Shown in pieces: positions 44,790 through 55,099 of a stretch of DNA of 64,000 nucleotides (position 1 is its first letter; each line of letters opens with the position of its first letter). This DNA comes from Hydrangea macrophylla (Eukaryota > Streptophyta > Magnoliopsida > Cornales > Hydrangeaceae). The DNA is taken from NCBI GenBank assembly GCA_033977485.1, contig CM066993.1, positions 29,254,001-29,318,000 of the forward strand, given 5' to 3'. The notes beneath the pieces were generated by a model, which saw only the letters and a list, made by a program, of their open reading frames with translations, was not told where the DNA came from and searched no databases. Position numbers and translations under genes: made by a program.

Positions 44790-46605
44790 CCACTCACATT
44801 GTGTGAGCGATGTGGTTGTACCAGATAAAACCTCATTTCAAAATTATTTTAAAACTTTAAACCTCTATAACTTTTTATCTACAACTCTATTTTTCGCAAA
44901 ATTTATACTGTTGGAATCGCGTCGACGAGAACTACAAAATTGGTATCATTGTTGATATATTTTGAGCAAAGAAAAAAATTTTGTTTTTACATGCCTTGAC
45001 AGCCTTGTTCCTTAAAAGTGATGAAATTTCATGGGTTAATTACACTGAACTCCCCTGAGTTTTAGGTCTAATTACACGAAAATTCCTTGAGATTTTCAAA
45101 ATTACACGAACCTCCGCTGAGTTTAGTATTTAGGTAACAATTTGCCCCCTTAGTCACCCTCTGTTAGTAAAATGTTTAATATAATTACACGGACCTCCCT
45201 TGAGGTTTTTAAAATTACACAAACCTCCCTTGAGTTTAGTATTTAGGTAACAATTTGCCCCCTCCGCTAGTAAAACGTTAAAACCCATAACAAGAAATGC
45301 TTAGGTTAGCAAATATTTGTGTTAATCTTCCCAAAAATTCCCTTATAAGCCTTCCAAAATACCTTTATACTCCTTTTACGGTTTTTTTTCCTACCAAAAA
45401 AAAAAAAAATTTGCCATCCACATGTCATGATCCCATGCAAATACGGGCTCACAAAATTTGAAATTTGAAATTTTACAAATTACTTGTCATGACCCCTTTA
45501 GAAATAGGGGATATATGTATTGCCTAGATTATAGGGTCACACCACATCAACATGTGGTGTGACAAGCTTACCCAATAATTTTTCCAAATAAAAGCTTCAT
45601 CTTAACGTGACTTCTGTTAAAAAGTGATGATGTCGCAGAATTAAATTAGAGGTCGTAAATCCTTGTGTTTATGGCTCATCCGTTTTAAATTTAAAGCCAA
45701 ACCTAAATCGAATCACCACTATTGTATGCATATATATATAGAGTCATGCTCCAGTGCGCACTAGGTAAGCACACTGGGCGAACGTACTGGGTTTTTAAGC
45801 CTAAAAAATCCACGATAAGGGTATTTTGAAAAACTTATAAGGATATTTTGGAAAAATTAACACAAATGTTTACTGACCTAAGCATGTCTTGTTATGGGTT
45901 TTTAAATACTAAACTCCGGGGAGGTCTGTGTACTTTTGAAAACCTCAACAGAGGTCCGTGTAATTATATTTAACGTTTTACTAACAAAGGGGGCAAATTG
46001 TTACCTAAATGCTTAACTCAAGGGAGGTCTGTGTAATTTTAAAAACCTCAAGGGAGGTCTGTGTAATTAAATCTAAACTCAGGGGAGGTCAGTGTAATTA
46101 ACCCAAATTTCACAACTTTTTCACCACATTTCAAAAGGGGTGAAATTTCATCACTGTTTTGAGCACATTTTAATACATTGATGTAATTTGATCATTGTTT
46201 CACCACTGTTCAAAAGTAGTGAAATTTCACCACTGTTTCACCATTGTTTCGAACACATTTTAAAATAGTAATGAAATATCACCACTTTAATTCTAAGCAT
46301 CAAAACTTTTGAAATTTATTAAAACTTGTGAAATTTATCTCCACATTTAAAGTTGTAAAATTTTACCAGTGTTTTGAAGAATAAGGTTGCTAAAGGCATT
46401 TAAAAAAAGCGAGTTTTTTTCTTGCTCAAAACAGAGCTATGGTACTAGTTTAGTAGATCTAGTCGAAACGATTCCAATAATATAAAATTTGTAAAAATTA
46501 GAGTTGTAGATAAAAGTTATTCATGTTTAAAGTTTGAAAAACGTTTTCGAGAAGCTACTATTATGTGTGCTGTGCAATATCTATTGGGAATGTCTAGGGC
46601 ATGCA
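44790..46605. mobile_element. Long-TIR element E1 (Mutator-like candidate)
   Basis: The left arm (44800-44975; CTATAACTTTTTATCTACAA, GTTGGAATCGCGTCGACGAG) is inverted at 46410-46600 (ATTAGAGTTGTAGATAAAAG, AACGATTCCAATAATATA). The same arms occur in E2 at 46960-47775. No transposase is present. E1 carries a nested element at 45033-46104. Outer ends and target duplication are not resolved. Confidence 0.65.
45033..46104. mobile_element. Mutator-like TIR element E3 nested in E1
   Basis: Ends are GGGTTAATTACACTGA and its complement, with long imperfect inverted arms (about 300 bases) full of ACCTCCCTTGAG units. The flanks carry a 9-bp duplication, AAATTTCAT (45024-45032) and AAATTTCAC (46105-46113), one mismatch. 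The 9-bp length and long arms fit Mutator-type elements. No transposase. The left arm itself contains a direct repeat (45050-45140 versus 45185-45265). Confidence 0.78.
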
Positions 46606-46959
46606 CACTCATAAGGTGTGATTCCTTTTGGAAATTTCTGGAGTGTGTATGGCACATGTGATAAGGGAAATGTTGGATTTTTTTAATTTTATGGTCTTTT
46701 TTGTCTAGGATATTTATTTGATAAGGGACCTAAACCAAAATAAAATAATTAGTTGTCCTTAAACCACTATATTTCCCAAACTAGAAATCCCCATCTAATT
46801 TTTCGAGGAAAAAAAAAAAGAGAGAGGGACACTTAAGACATATACCATTTGTCAACTAAAAATTTAGCAAAAAGTACATTCAATATTTATATTTAATCAA
46901 AAGTCATTTATCTTTGACAAAAGGACAAAAGTTACGTGCACCCCAACATTTCCCACACT
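46606..46959. other. Stretch without an assigned feature
   Basis: AT-rich, no coding sequence. Short runs of A and GA near 46810-46830. Confidence 0.5.
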
Positions 46960-47775
46960 TCCCACACTCGCCCAACTCTCCACGTGTCATGCTACTTGTA
47001 GCAGTTCGTATGGTGCGAGCACTGTACCGTATGATAGCCCAATTCCAAAAATATTTTACAACTTTAATTCTCCATAACTTTTGCCCTATAACTCTATTTT
47101 TCTCAAATTTTATATCGTTGGAATCATGTCAACGAAAACTACAAAACTACTACCATTGTTGATATGTTTTGAGCAAAAAAAATATATATATATTCAAAAT
47201 TTTACACGCCTTGTGTGAAAATTTCACAAAATAATTTTCAAAGATTTTGAAAAAGTTATTTTCTAAAATTATCAAATTTTAAAAAACTTTTTCTTTCTCC
47301 TCAAAAAAAAAAAAATAATGATAATTTTTTTCAAAATTTATTCAAATTTCACAAAACTTAAATGTGAAAATTATTTTGTGAAACTCAAAATAATTTTCAA
47401 AATCTTAACAAAGTAAATTTTGTGCAATTATCAAATTTCAAAAAACTTATTTTCATTTTTTTTTTCAAAATTTCTTCAAATTTCACAACTTTTTTTGTGA
47501 GATTTGACAATATAATTTTCAAAAGTTTACGAAATTATCAAATTTCAAAATTTTTTTTTTTTTAATTTCAAAATTCTTCAAATTTCAAAAAGCTTTTTTT
47601 TTTTCTCAAAACATATGAATACTAGTTTTGTAGCTCTCGTCGACACGATTCCAACGGTATAAAATTTGTAACAAATGAAGTTATAGATTAAAAGTTATGG
47701 AGGTTTAAAATTTTAAAATATTTTCTGATATGAGGAATGCTACGATACAGCCACTCACACCGTGTGTGTGGCTGG
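46960..47775. mobile_element. Long-TIR element E2, relative of E1
   Basis: The left arm (about 47000-47190) and right arm (47595-47760) are inverted copies of each other and of the E1 arms (GTTGGAATCATGTCAACGA versus complement of TCGTCGACACGATTCCAAC). The core at 47200-47590 is a degenerate tandem repeat of TTCAAATTTCACAA and AATTATCAAATTT motifs. Non-coding. Confidence 0.65.
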
Positions 47776-47800
47776 GAAGATTGGAGCACACAGCAAGGCA

Positions 47801-47965
47801 TAAAAAGGGTAGCTCAGTGCACGAGACTCCTGCCATAGCGGGGTCTGAGGAGGGTGAGATGTACGTAGCCTTACTCTTGCAAGCAACGAGGCTGTTTCCA
47901 GATTCGAACCTGTGACCTCCAGGTTACAATGTAGCAAACTTACCGTTGCGCAGCCAAGCTTGTTC
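47801..47965 (-). mobile_element. Au-type SINE (tRNA-derived)
   Basis: On the minus strand: GGCTGCGCAACGGTAAG, then a B-box-like GGTTCGAATC in GTCACAGGTTCGAATCTGG, then ACAGCCTC, GTAAGGCTACGTACAT, and CAGACCCCGC...CTCGTGCACTGAGCTACCC, ending in a short T run. This order matches what I recall of the Au SINE family of flowering plants. Length is about 165 bp. The 5' A-box region overlaps GCGCAACGG. The flanks were not resolved for a target duplication. Confidence 0.85.
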
Positions 47966-48028
47966 ACCAAAATTCCTGACATGGTTTGACAAGAACTTTT
48001 GGCTAAAACACTAAAAAAAAAGAAAATA

Positions 48029-48266
48029 CTTTTGCTCACCCAAAAAATAGTTCACCAATGCTCACCCAAACATCTCATTGTTCAATGCAGTGGGACCCAA
48101 ACATCCCATTGGTCAATGCAGTGGGACCCAAGATTAAACAATGGATTTCACTGCATTGACCAATGGGATGTTTGAATGAGCATTGGTGGACAATTTTTTT
48201 GGTCTGCATTGACCAATAGAATGTTTAGGTGGGCATTGGTAAACCATTTTTTGGGTGAGCAAAAAT
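48029..48266. mobile_element. Foldback MITE with long arms
   Basis: The left arm CTTTTGCTCACCCAAAAAAT...CACCAATGCTCACC is matched by the right arm's complement, with internal copies of TCCCATTGGTCAATGCAGTG in both orientations. The whole 240 bp could fold on itself. A half copy is at 24604-24692. No clear target duplication. Confidence 0.72.
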
Positions 48267-48741
48267 GCTCTCCTAAAAAAATTGTCCACTTTAATTAAGG
48301 ATTGATGTATAAGATTCCGAAAAAGAAAAAAAAAAGGGGGAGGGGACCAAAATGTGCGTGTGTACTTTGTGAGAGAGAGAGAGAGAGATCTATAGTAGCA
48401 GAAACTGCAAATTTAAGTATTCAATAAAACCAAGTCATCATATAAAATCAAACAGAACACCAGTAGGAAAACTCTAGTTTCCCCATTTATTTCAAGGCAA
48501 TGAGAAAAAGCCCAGAGGCCTTCATCACTCAATTGCCTTAGATAATACTGCAAACTAAACGTAGGCACACTGGCCCAAACCAAAAGCATTATTTTCTCAT
48601 AGTGGGCAAGACATGAGAGTCCTTGCCCACTATGGCAACACTATTACCAGATTAGTAGTAAATGGTAGACGGCAAACCACAAAAACACAAACCATAAATT
48701 TTAAGAAACACACTAGACCAGCGAGGGAAAGACATTCTGAC
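48267..48741 (-). other. Downstream region and 3' UTR of eIF5
   Basis: No other gene. A GA run lies at 48370-48390. A candidate polyadenylation signal AATAAA (minus, about 48486-48491) lies roughly 250 bases after the stop. Confidence 0.55.
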
Positions 48742-50097
48742 TCACTCGTTTTCGGTTTCAGACTCGGCATTCTGAAGCCACTCAACAAAGGGCTTCACAT
48801 TCTTCCAGATTTGGGAACCTTTATTGCCACCACTCAAGCCCATCTCATACCACTTCACAATAGACTCTTCTTCCAGTAAATCACTGTCGTAAAGGGCTTT
48901 CAGAACCAGACCCACCTCCTTCACTGCCTCAGGGCTTGCTTTCCCACAAAATGTCTCTACAGCGTGTAGCAGATCGAGCTGTGATCCCTCCTCCTGAGTC
49001 GCAGCTGTCAAGTACATCTTCTTCTTCGTGACCTCCTTGGAAAACCCTTTGCCAAGGCCACCAAAAAGAGCTTCAAAAAGAGCATCCATGACTTCCTGAG
49101 AAGCCCCGGATAGAGATCCGAGAAAAGACTTGAGCTGGCTCACAGATTCACCCTTTTTTATATATTCCTTAATATCGTCAACAAGCTTCGTCTGTAAATT
49201 ACTCGAGTTAACCCCATTTGTGTGTCCATTGGCTTTGGATTTCTCTTCACGTTTCGGGGAGCCTTTACCAGCCTTTGGTTTCTCTTCTTCAGTGGAAAGC
49301 ATAACCATTCCAGCTGTAACAGAACTCAGCTGTTCTTGAATTCGTTGTCGAGCAGCCTCGGCAGATGTGTCAGTCTGCCATTGGATATCATCTTTGTCAT
49401 CATCATCAATGACTGCGGCTGATTCGTTCTCATCTGCCTGGCTGCCGGCTGGCGAGCGGTCCTCATCGGAGGCATGGGTTTTTTTCTTGCTTGATGCTTT
49501 GGGACCAACATCTTTGGAGGACCCACTAGAACCTTTCTTCTTTGTGGCGTCTTTTTTCAATTTCTTCATCTCCTCGTCCACTGCCTCACCTTCCTTGATC
49601 CGCTCTTTCTCGGCTCTCCTCATTGCCTTCTTGTCTTTTGATCCTTTCTTCTGCTCCGGTGGGTTCTTGATAATGAAAGTCGTAAGTTTATCCCTCATAT
49701 CAACATCTGACAGAAAACCACAAGCAGCACATTTCAGGGTAATCATCTGTGTCTTTGTAATGACTATCTCAGTTTCAGGATTTCCACATCCATAGCACTG
49801 AACATACTTCTTGATGAAGTTTTCGAGAAGCCCGGCAAGCTTTGAAGTGTCATGGGAGCCATTAACATGAGATGCTCCAGTCTTCTCATCGAATTTGGAT
49901 TGAGCTCCAAGTTCGCAACCAAAATACTTTGTGGTGTACGAAGCAGGTCTGCCCAAGGCTTTGGCAATATCGACCATGTTCACCACATTGGTTTTGATTC
50001 CATTTCCTCGACCTTCGATCTTAGTCATCATTCTCGGCATTTTATACCTGTAAAAGGCATCATCCTTGTTTCCAGCACCAATATTTTGTAAATCCAT
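48742..50097 (-). CDS. eIF5: Eukaryotic translation initiation factor 5 (eIF5)
   Basis: Intact 451-codon frame without introns, close to the usual plant length. In the cytosol eIF5 is the GTPase-activating protein for eIF2 in the 43S/48S complex and bridges eIF2, eIF1A and eIF3. The N-terminal domain has the conserved start MDLQNIG, an arginine-finger context (FYRYKMPR; Arg17 corresponds to yeast Arg15) and a C4 zinc site (C101, C104, C123, C126). A charged Lys/Glu linker covers about 145-275. The C-terminal W2/HEAT region ends in aromatic/acidic motifs (WYEMG, FVEWLQNAESETENE). The frame can be read four codons further to a TTG, but the ATG at 50097 matches the family start. This is the only convincing host gene here, and it is surrounded by transposons. 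Confidence 0.97.
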   Translation of the reverse strand: MDLQNIGAGNKDDAFYRYKMPRMMTKIEGRGNGIKTNVVNMVDIAKALGRPASYTTKYFGCELGAQSKFDEKTGASHVNGSHDTSKLAGLLENFIKKYVQCYGCGNPETEIVITKTQMITLKCAACGFLSDVDMRDKLTTFIIKNPPEQKKGSKDKKAMRRAEKERIKEGEAVDEEMKKLKKDATKKKGSSGSSKDVGPKASSKKKTHASDEDRSPAGSQADENESAAVIDDDDKDDIQWQTDTSAEAARQRIQEQLSSVTAGMVMLSTEEEKPKAGKGSPKREEKSKANGHTNGVNSSNLQTKLVDDIKEYIKKGESVSQLKSFLGSLSGASQEVMDALFEALFGGLGKGFSKEVTKKKMYLTAATQEEGSQLDLLHAVETFCGKASPEAVKEVGLVLKALYDSDLLEEESIVKWYEMGLSGGNKGSQIWKNVKPFVEWLQNAESETENE

Positions 50098-50114
50098 TTT
50101 GTTTTCCAAAAGGT

Positions 50115-51925
50115 CTGTACTCTAAATTGGACTTTGTCAAAAGAGGTACGAAGTGTCTCCTTTAAAATTTAACCAGTTCCCTGTGAGTTGAAAAGTCCTT
50201 AAAAACCAGCAATTCTCACAGTGTGAGCTATGGCGCTGAAATGACCCAAGACGCATGCAGCCAACTTTATCGGATAAATCTCTATTCTTTTTTCTTGACG
50301 AAGGACAATATTCTCCGAGCAACCCAATTGATAACAAAAAGAAAGTGGCCCTTTCAGACATAAAAGAAGCTTCTAACTTAACACCCTCCACTTTTGCAAA
50401 CTGAAAATAATGCAGATTATACTGCCAAATTCCTGCAACCAAATATCTGATAAGAGATACAATCACTGGTATCGATGCACATGCTACCAACTGCAATGTA
50501 TATATGGGAAGTTTTAACTTTTAACTGATAATATTCTTTACACATAAAAATAACCATAATTATATTAGACTTTTCATCCTAAGCATCAAAAAGAAGTATA
50601 GTACTCAAGTACCATTATTCTAGGACGTTAACCTTTTTAAACATAAATTCAGATAATTTTGAATCAAAATGCATCGGCATTAACTACAAAAATAAGTTGT
50701 GTTAGGCTGGGCCCAAGCCTACAACATTTTAGAACCGCATTCCGGCCAATGAACAATCGTTGTTATTTAAGGCACAAGGCGCACTTAGGTGCAAAATGCC
50801 TACCGAAGCCTAGGCGCAGAAAAAAACGCAGGTATGAGTAAACTAAGGCTCACTTTAAGAAAACGGAGAAACTAAATAGTAAATATACTAAAGGAAATAT
50901 AAAGAACTCAGCAATTAACATATACACATCAATTACTAAAAAATCAAAGTATTGTACATTTTGATATATTAACTCAATTCGCCAATTAGTAACCGGTTTC
51001 TACGATGCTTAACGAAATGGTCTACCTTAGAATAACATATTAACAACCTAATCATCAAGTATGAAACAATCTCAAAAATTCAAATTTAATTCTCATTTGA
51101 ATTATTTGGTACAATTAGGCTCTTCTCTTCCTCTAAATTTGGGAACCAACGAGATAGTTATTAGTTTTAGAAGTTGTAATGGCCTTAATGGGTCCGAAGC
51201 TAATAAAATGAAATTGGGTCTTAAGCCAATATTAATCCACAAACACGGACACGGATACAACGCGATGCGGTAAATCTTAAAATAATCCATAGAATTTTTT
51301 ATAAAAATATTTGTAGTTAATCTTGTCTAACAAGCACGATGCAGGCCTTTTTCCGTCAAGACAAGAGCTAAACCGAATCCAATCGAATTTTTTGATCAAA
51401 CTTACAACTGAATCTGACAGATCGATCCAATTATGCCCACAAATATAACTAAAAAAAAAAGTCCAATAGATAAAACTCAGATATCAACAACACATATAAT
51501 TTTGTCAAACCAGCATGATACAACCTTTATCCGTCAAGTTATAACCGAATCTAATCAAATTTTTGGATCTAACTTCCAATTGAATCTGACAAATCTAATT
51601 CCAACTATACCAACAAATTCAACATCACATATTTCTTATCCCAAAAATTATAAGAATCAAACAGATCTACAATGAATCCGTAAATAAAAGCACAATCAAC
51701 ACGTCTGAGCTGTACGATCAAAAAGAAAAAAATTAAATAAATAAATAAAAATAAATCCAGTTCAATACAAATCAGAGAAAATAGATCGAAACTCATCCAT
51801 TCAAACTACAATTAAATGATAATAGTATTGAAATAAGACTAATAATGAATATTAGATTGAAATTGAAATAAATCAGAAGGCAGAGGATGATCAATGAGGT
51901 AATAGAATTTAGATAATGTTGATAC
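50115..51925 (-). other. Predicted 5' UTR intron of eIF5
   Basis: Donor AAG|GTATC at 51926/51925 and acceptor GTACAG| at 50115, 18 bases before the ATG, define an intron of about 1.8 kb. It is AT-rich and holds no convincing gene. A stretch with AAGGCGCACTTAGG and GCCTAGGCGC near 50770-50815 resembles plant AGGCGC-type MITE ends. A long 5' UTR intron is common for constitutive plant genes. The splice sites are predicted by eye and other AG acceptors exist. Confidence 0.6.
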
Positions 51926-52015
51926 CTTAAATTAGAAGGTTAAAGATCAAAGAGAGCAGTTTGGAAACCCTAAGCTCTTGGTTGCGTGGTGGTGTGGGAT
52001 GAATATAGACGAAGA
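51926..52015 (-). promoter_or_regulatory. Predicted first (non-coding) exon of eIF5 with telo-box
   Basis: Contains AAACCCTAA (51965-51973, plus strand), a telo-box typical of plant translation-apparatus genes, inside the 5' leader. Start assigned about 30 bases from the TATA-like element. Confidence 0.55.
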
Positions 52016-52038
52016 TGGCCGCAAGACTACGAACAACT

Positions 52039-52105
52039 TAATATATATAACAACAAAAAACGGAGAGAGAGAGAGAGAGAGGGAGAGAGAAAGAGGAACC
52101 CTACG
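52039..52105 (-). promoter_or_regulatory. eIF5 core promoter: TATA-like box, CT tract, second telo-like motif
   Basis: TTAATATATATAAC at 52039-52052. A GA run (CT on the transcribed strand's sense) at 52063-52092, and AACCCTAC at 52097-52104. The combination fits a plant housekeeping promoter on the minus strand. Inferred. Confidence 0.5.
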
Positions 52106-52948
52106 TGAGGAATAGCCATATTAGGGTAAACTCTGTAAATTAATAAAACACCCCAACCGTTCCAGATTTTATTAATTTTGTCCTTGTATTTTGGAAGCAA
52201 TGCCATTATAGGCCTAAATTTTGAGAATTTGGTCTCTATTTTTTCAAGAGTAATGCTATGTTTCTCAAATTTCTATTTTGAAAGTGCTTTCCAAATTATG
52301 TGGTAATGGAGCCAAGTGCAATAACTGGACCAGTTGAATTTTGCCAAGTCTAATACAATGAGACCAGTTAAATTTTGATTGGAAGATGTTTACTTGGCCC
52401 ATTGCCATATTATTTGAGAAGCATATCATTACTCTATTTTCAATCAGGTTCAATGTTGTCTATCTATGAAAACCTCTTATAATCTTCGACAGAAAAATGT
52501 CACATGATACTCATGAGAAATATTATTACGAGCGTAAGGGTAAATTTCCACAGAAAGATTACACCTTACATCCTTACATGGAATCAAAATTTATCAATGT
52601 AAGGGATTTCAAGAAATAGACTACATTAAATATAAATTGAAATTGTAGGGATTATGGTCAAAAATTATAAAAAGACATTGATATTACAGTTAAACTATAA
52701 CATTTTATCCTTCTCTTAATCAAATTAAAGGAGAGACACAATTCTGCACCGTTGAATTATACATCAATTTGTAGTTTAATTACGTGTCTTCCAATTGCAC
52801 TAATTTGATCCTTCAACTTTAAGACTAATTATAATGTCAACCTTTCAGCATTAAAGTGACGGAAAATGGCAGAGCGGTACCACGTGATCCAATACCAACA
52901 TTACATGTTCATTTTTTGGATAGAAATTGATGAAAGGTTAACATTATG
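52106..52948. other. Upstream flank of eIF5 without a gene
   Basis: AT-rich. Apart from the MITE at 52251-52431 nothing is recognisable. Confidence 0.5.
52251..52431. mobile_element. TA-flanked MITE upstream of eIF5
   Basis: Left TAATGCTATGTTTCTCAAAT and right (complement) TAATGATATGCTTCTCAAAT are inverted 20-base ends with two mismatches. TA on both sides would be the mariner-type duplication. Inside, CCAGTTGAATTTTG and CCAGTTAAATTTTG repeat. Located about 240 bp upstream of the predicted start. Confidence 0.7.
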
Positions 52949-53487
52949 TGTAATACCCGATCCCGAAAATTGGTGGTAAATATTATTTTTCATGCATTAA
53001 TTAGTATAATTAATTGCATGTGATAATTTGGGTGAGTTTCAGTCACCCCGGTATAATAAGTGTTCGGAAAAGAACACCGTTGAAAGTTCCACTAGAGGTG
53101 GGACAGATATGAAAGTAGAATCCATTGGAGGTCTAAATTAAATAAATTGTATTTATTTGTTTATATTATTAAATGAATATTTGTTAAAGTGTTTTTAATA
53201 TTTTATTGTTAATTGTAACCCTTTATGGTACTAGTTTGGGTACCTTTGTGAAAGTGAATAGGAACATGATTTATAACTAGTAGGTTAATTAGCAACTTCA
53301 TAAAATATTTGGGACCACTTTTGGGATCCATCATGACATAAACATATACCCATTTAAATATTTGGAGGTTAATATAATTACTTGGGGGTCTCATAATAAA
53401 TAACCAAACTTGAGGGGACTTAACCACAAATAAGGTCAAGCTTCTTTAGGAAGCATTGGACCTAGCTTTAAAATATAGAAAAAGAGG
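52949..53487 (+). repeat. Ty3-type LTR fragment
   Basis: Begins TGTAATACCCGATCCCG, the usual beginning of a class of plant Ty3 LTRs, and is cut at 53488 by the LINE tail. No internal region or second LTR is seen, so the call is tentative. Confidence 0.4.
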
Positions 53488-53599
53488 TTTTTTTTTATTT
53501 TTTTTTTTTGCTGGAAGAAACAATTGCAATTTAAAACAAAGAAACAAACAAACAAGCCTCAACCCCATTGAGGATGTTCCTCAAAAATACAAAGAGGAA

Positions 53600-53980
53600 T
53601 CACGTCACCAGGATAAGCGCAAAAAAATTACAAAGCATTGCCCACTGGACTAAATTGTGAGCAACAAAGTTATCAAATCTAGAAATCTTAACAATGCTCC
53701 AACAAACAAAAGAGGAAGCAAGAAGACTTCGACCGTCCAAAATGTAACTTTCGAAAGCCCAATCCGGCTTTATGCTCCAGTCCGCAAGGGGTTGATAGAC
53801 CAACAAGGAGTCACCCTCAAAAATAACATTCTTGAAGCCCAACGTCACCGCTGTCAAGATACCTAAGAAGGCAGCCTTTGCTTTGGCTAGAGAAGGGTCC
53901 AAAGAGGGCTCAAACCATGATTGTGCATAAAGAACCTTTGCTTGGTGATCTCGAAAGATAATGGCAAGAGCTGTGGCATG
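53600..53980 (-). pseudogene. LINE RNase H-like domain
   Basis: FEGDSLLVYQPL followed by SRFDNFVAHNLVQWAM, the pattern of the plant RNase H domain at the end of L1 ORF2 (acidic residue after a beta strand; N-x2-A-H-x-L near the end). Broken at its start. Confidence 0.8.
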
Positions 53981-54333
53981 ATCCCGAACTGCGACGTCGA
54001 AATTTACCTTTACCTAGTCGGAAGGGGGAGGAGTCCAGTCCTCTTTGAGGTTTCTAGCAGAAAGAGGAGTTAACTTATGTGGTAACTGATGCTCCTTTGC
54101 CGAGGAGATGGTATGGGCAACCCAAAGATGAATATCAACCTTGACATCATCAAATAACACTTTATTTCTCAGGTTCCAAGTTTGGACCATCACAATGGAC
54201 GCAAAGATAGTAAAATCCCTTGCCTCATCTACGGGGATGCGAAGAAATTGAGAAGGACAAAGGTCCATTTTGATCCACTGTCGCATACTAGAATTTGCAA
54301 AAAAGAGGGATCTAGAGGCCACCTCGAAGATCT

Positions 54334-54600
54334 CTAAATAAAACGCACAATTGAGCAAAGCAAGAAAAGATGCTTCGGAGACTTCACCATATGGTCGCAG
54401 AAAGGACAGCGAGGATTGTCGATGTGGAAGCGAGAGGCCAAAACTGACCTAGTGGGGATGATATCAGCCGCCACTTTCCAAAGGAAGTCTTTAGGCGTTC
54501 GTGCAATTTTGCACTCCAAATTTGATTCCAACGTTTCGGAGGAAAAGTCAAAGAAGGAACCATTCTAGATTTCTGATCCGTGAGGTATATAGACTTAACC
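54334..54600 (-). pseudogene. LINE zinc-binding (zf-RVT) domain
   Basis: FLWKVAADIIPTRSVLASR, then CPFCDHMVKSPKHLFLLC, the Cys/His pattern of the reverse-transcriptase zinc-binding domain. A neighbouring remnant (54786-55085; ALLSKLGWQIL, NLWDDPWVP) is the region between RT and this domain. Confidence 0.85.
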
Positions 54601-55099
54601 AAAAATAGAATTTTTTTTATTCGGGAGCCATCTCAAAGAGTCATCACGAACGAAATTCGAGTTATGAATTTTCTGAATTGCTTCGGCTGAATTTGGGAGA
54701 AAATTTTTGTTAAGCAAAGTTTGATTCCAACCCCTTCCGGCAAGGTTGAAAAGGTCTTTTACTGAAGAGAATGGGGCCGGATAGATTATCTTGGGACAGG
54801 CCTAAAGTTTGGTAAAGAAGGAACCCAAGGATCATCCCACAAATTTATGTTCAAACCATTGCCGAGAAGGAAACAAGTTCCTTTGGTGAGAAGAGGCAGA
54901 GAAGAGGCAATATCTTGCCAAACCCAAGATGAATTGCACACTTTAGGAGAGCGGAGAAGATGATTTTTATTAAGGTATTTGCCTTGAATGAGGTTGATCC
55001 ACGGTTTGTCCGCCTTGGATAAGATTTGCCAGCCGAGTTTTGATAGTAATGCCTTGTTATAGTCTTTCATCCTGCGCAGACCCAAGCCCCAAAAACTTT

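Noticed and set aside
47755..48039. 94-codon minus-strand frame near the SINE
   Set aside because: It overlaps the Au SINE and MITE edge; the SINE explains the sequence.
50098..50109. Four extra codons before eIF5 (start at TTG)
   Set aside because: Not an ATG and not in the family alignment. The ATG at 50097 gives the conserved N-terminus.
51061..51675. Short frames within the eIF5 5' UTR intron
   Set aside because: AT-rich, short, without family features; best explained as intron sequence.
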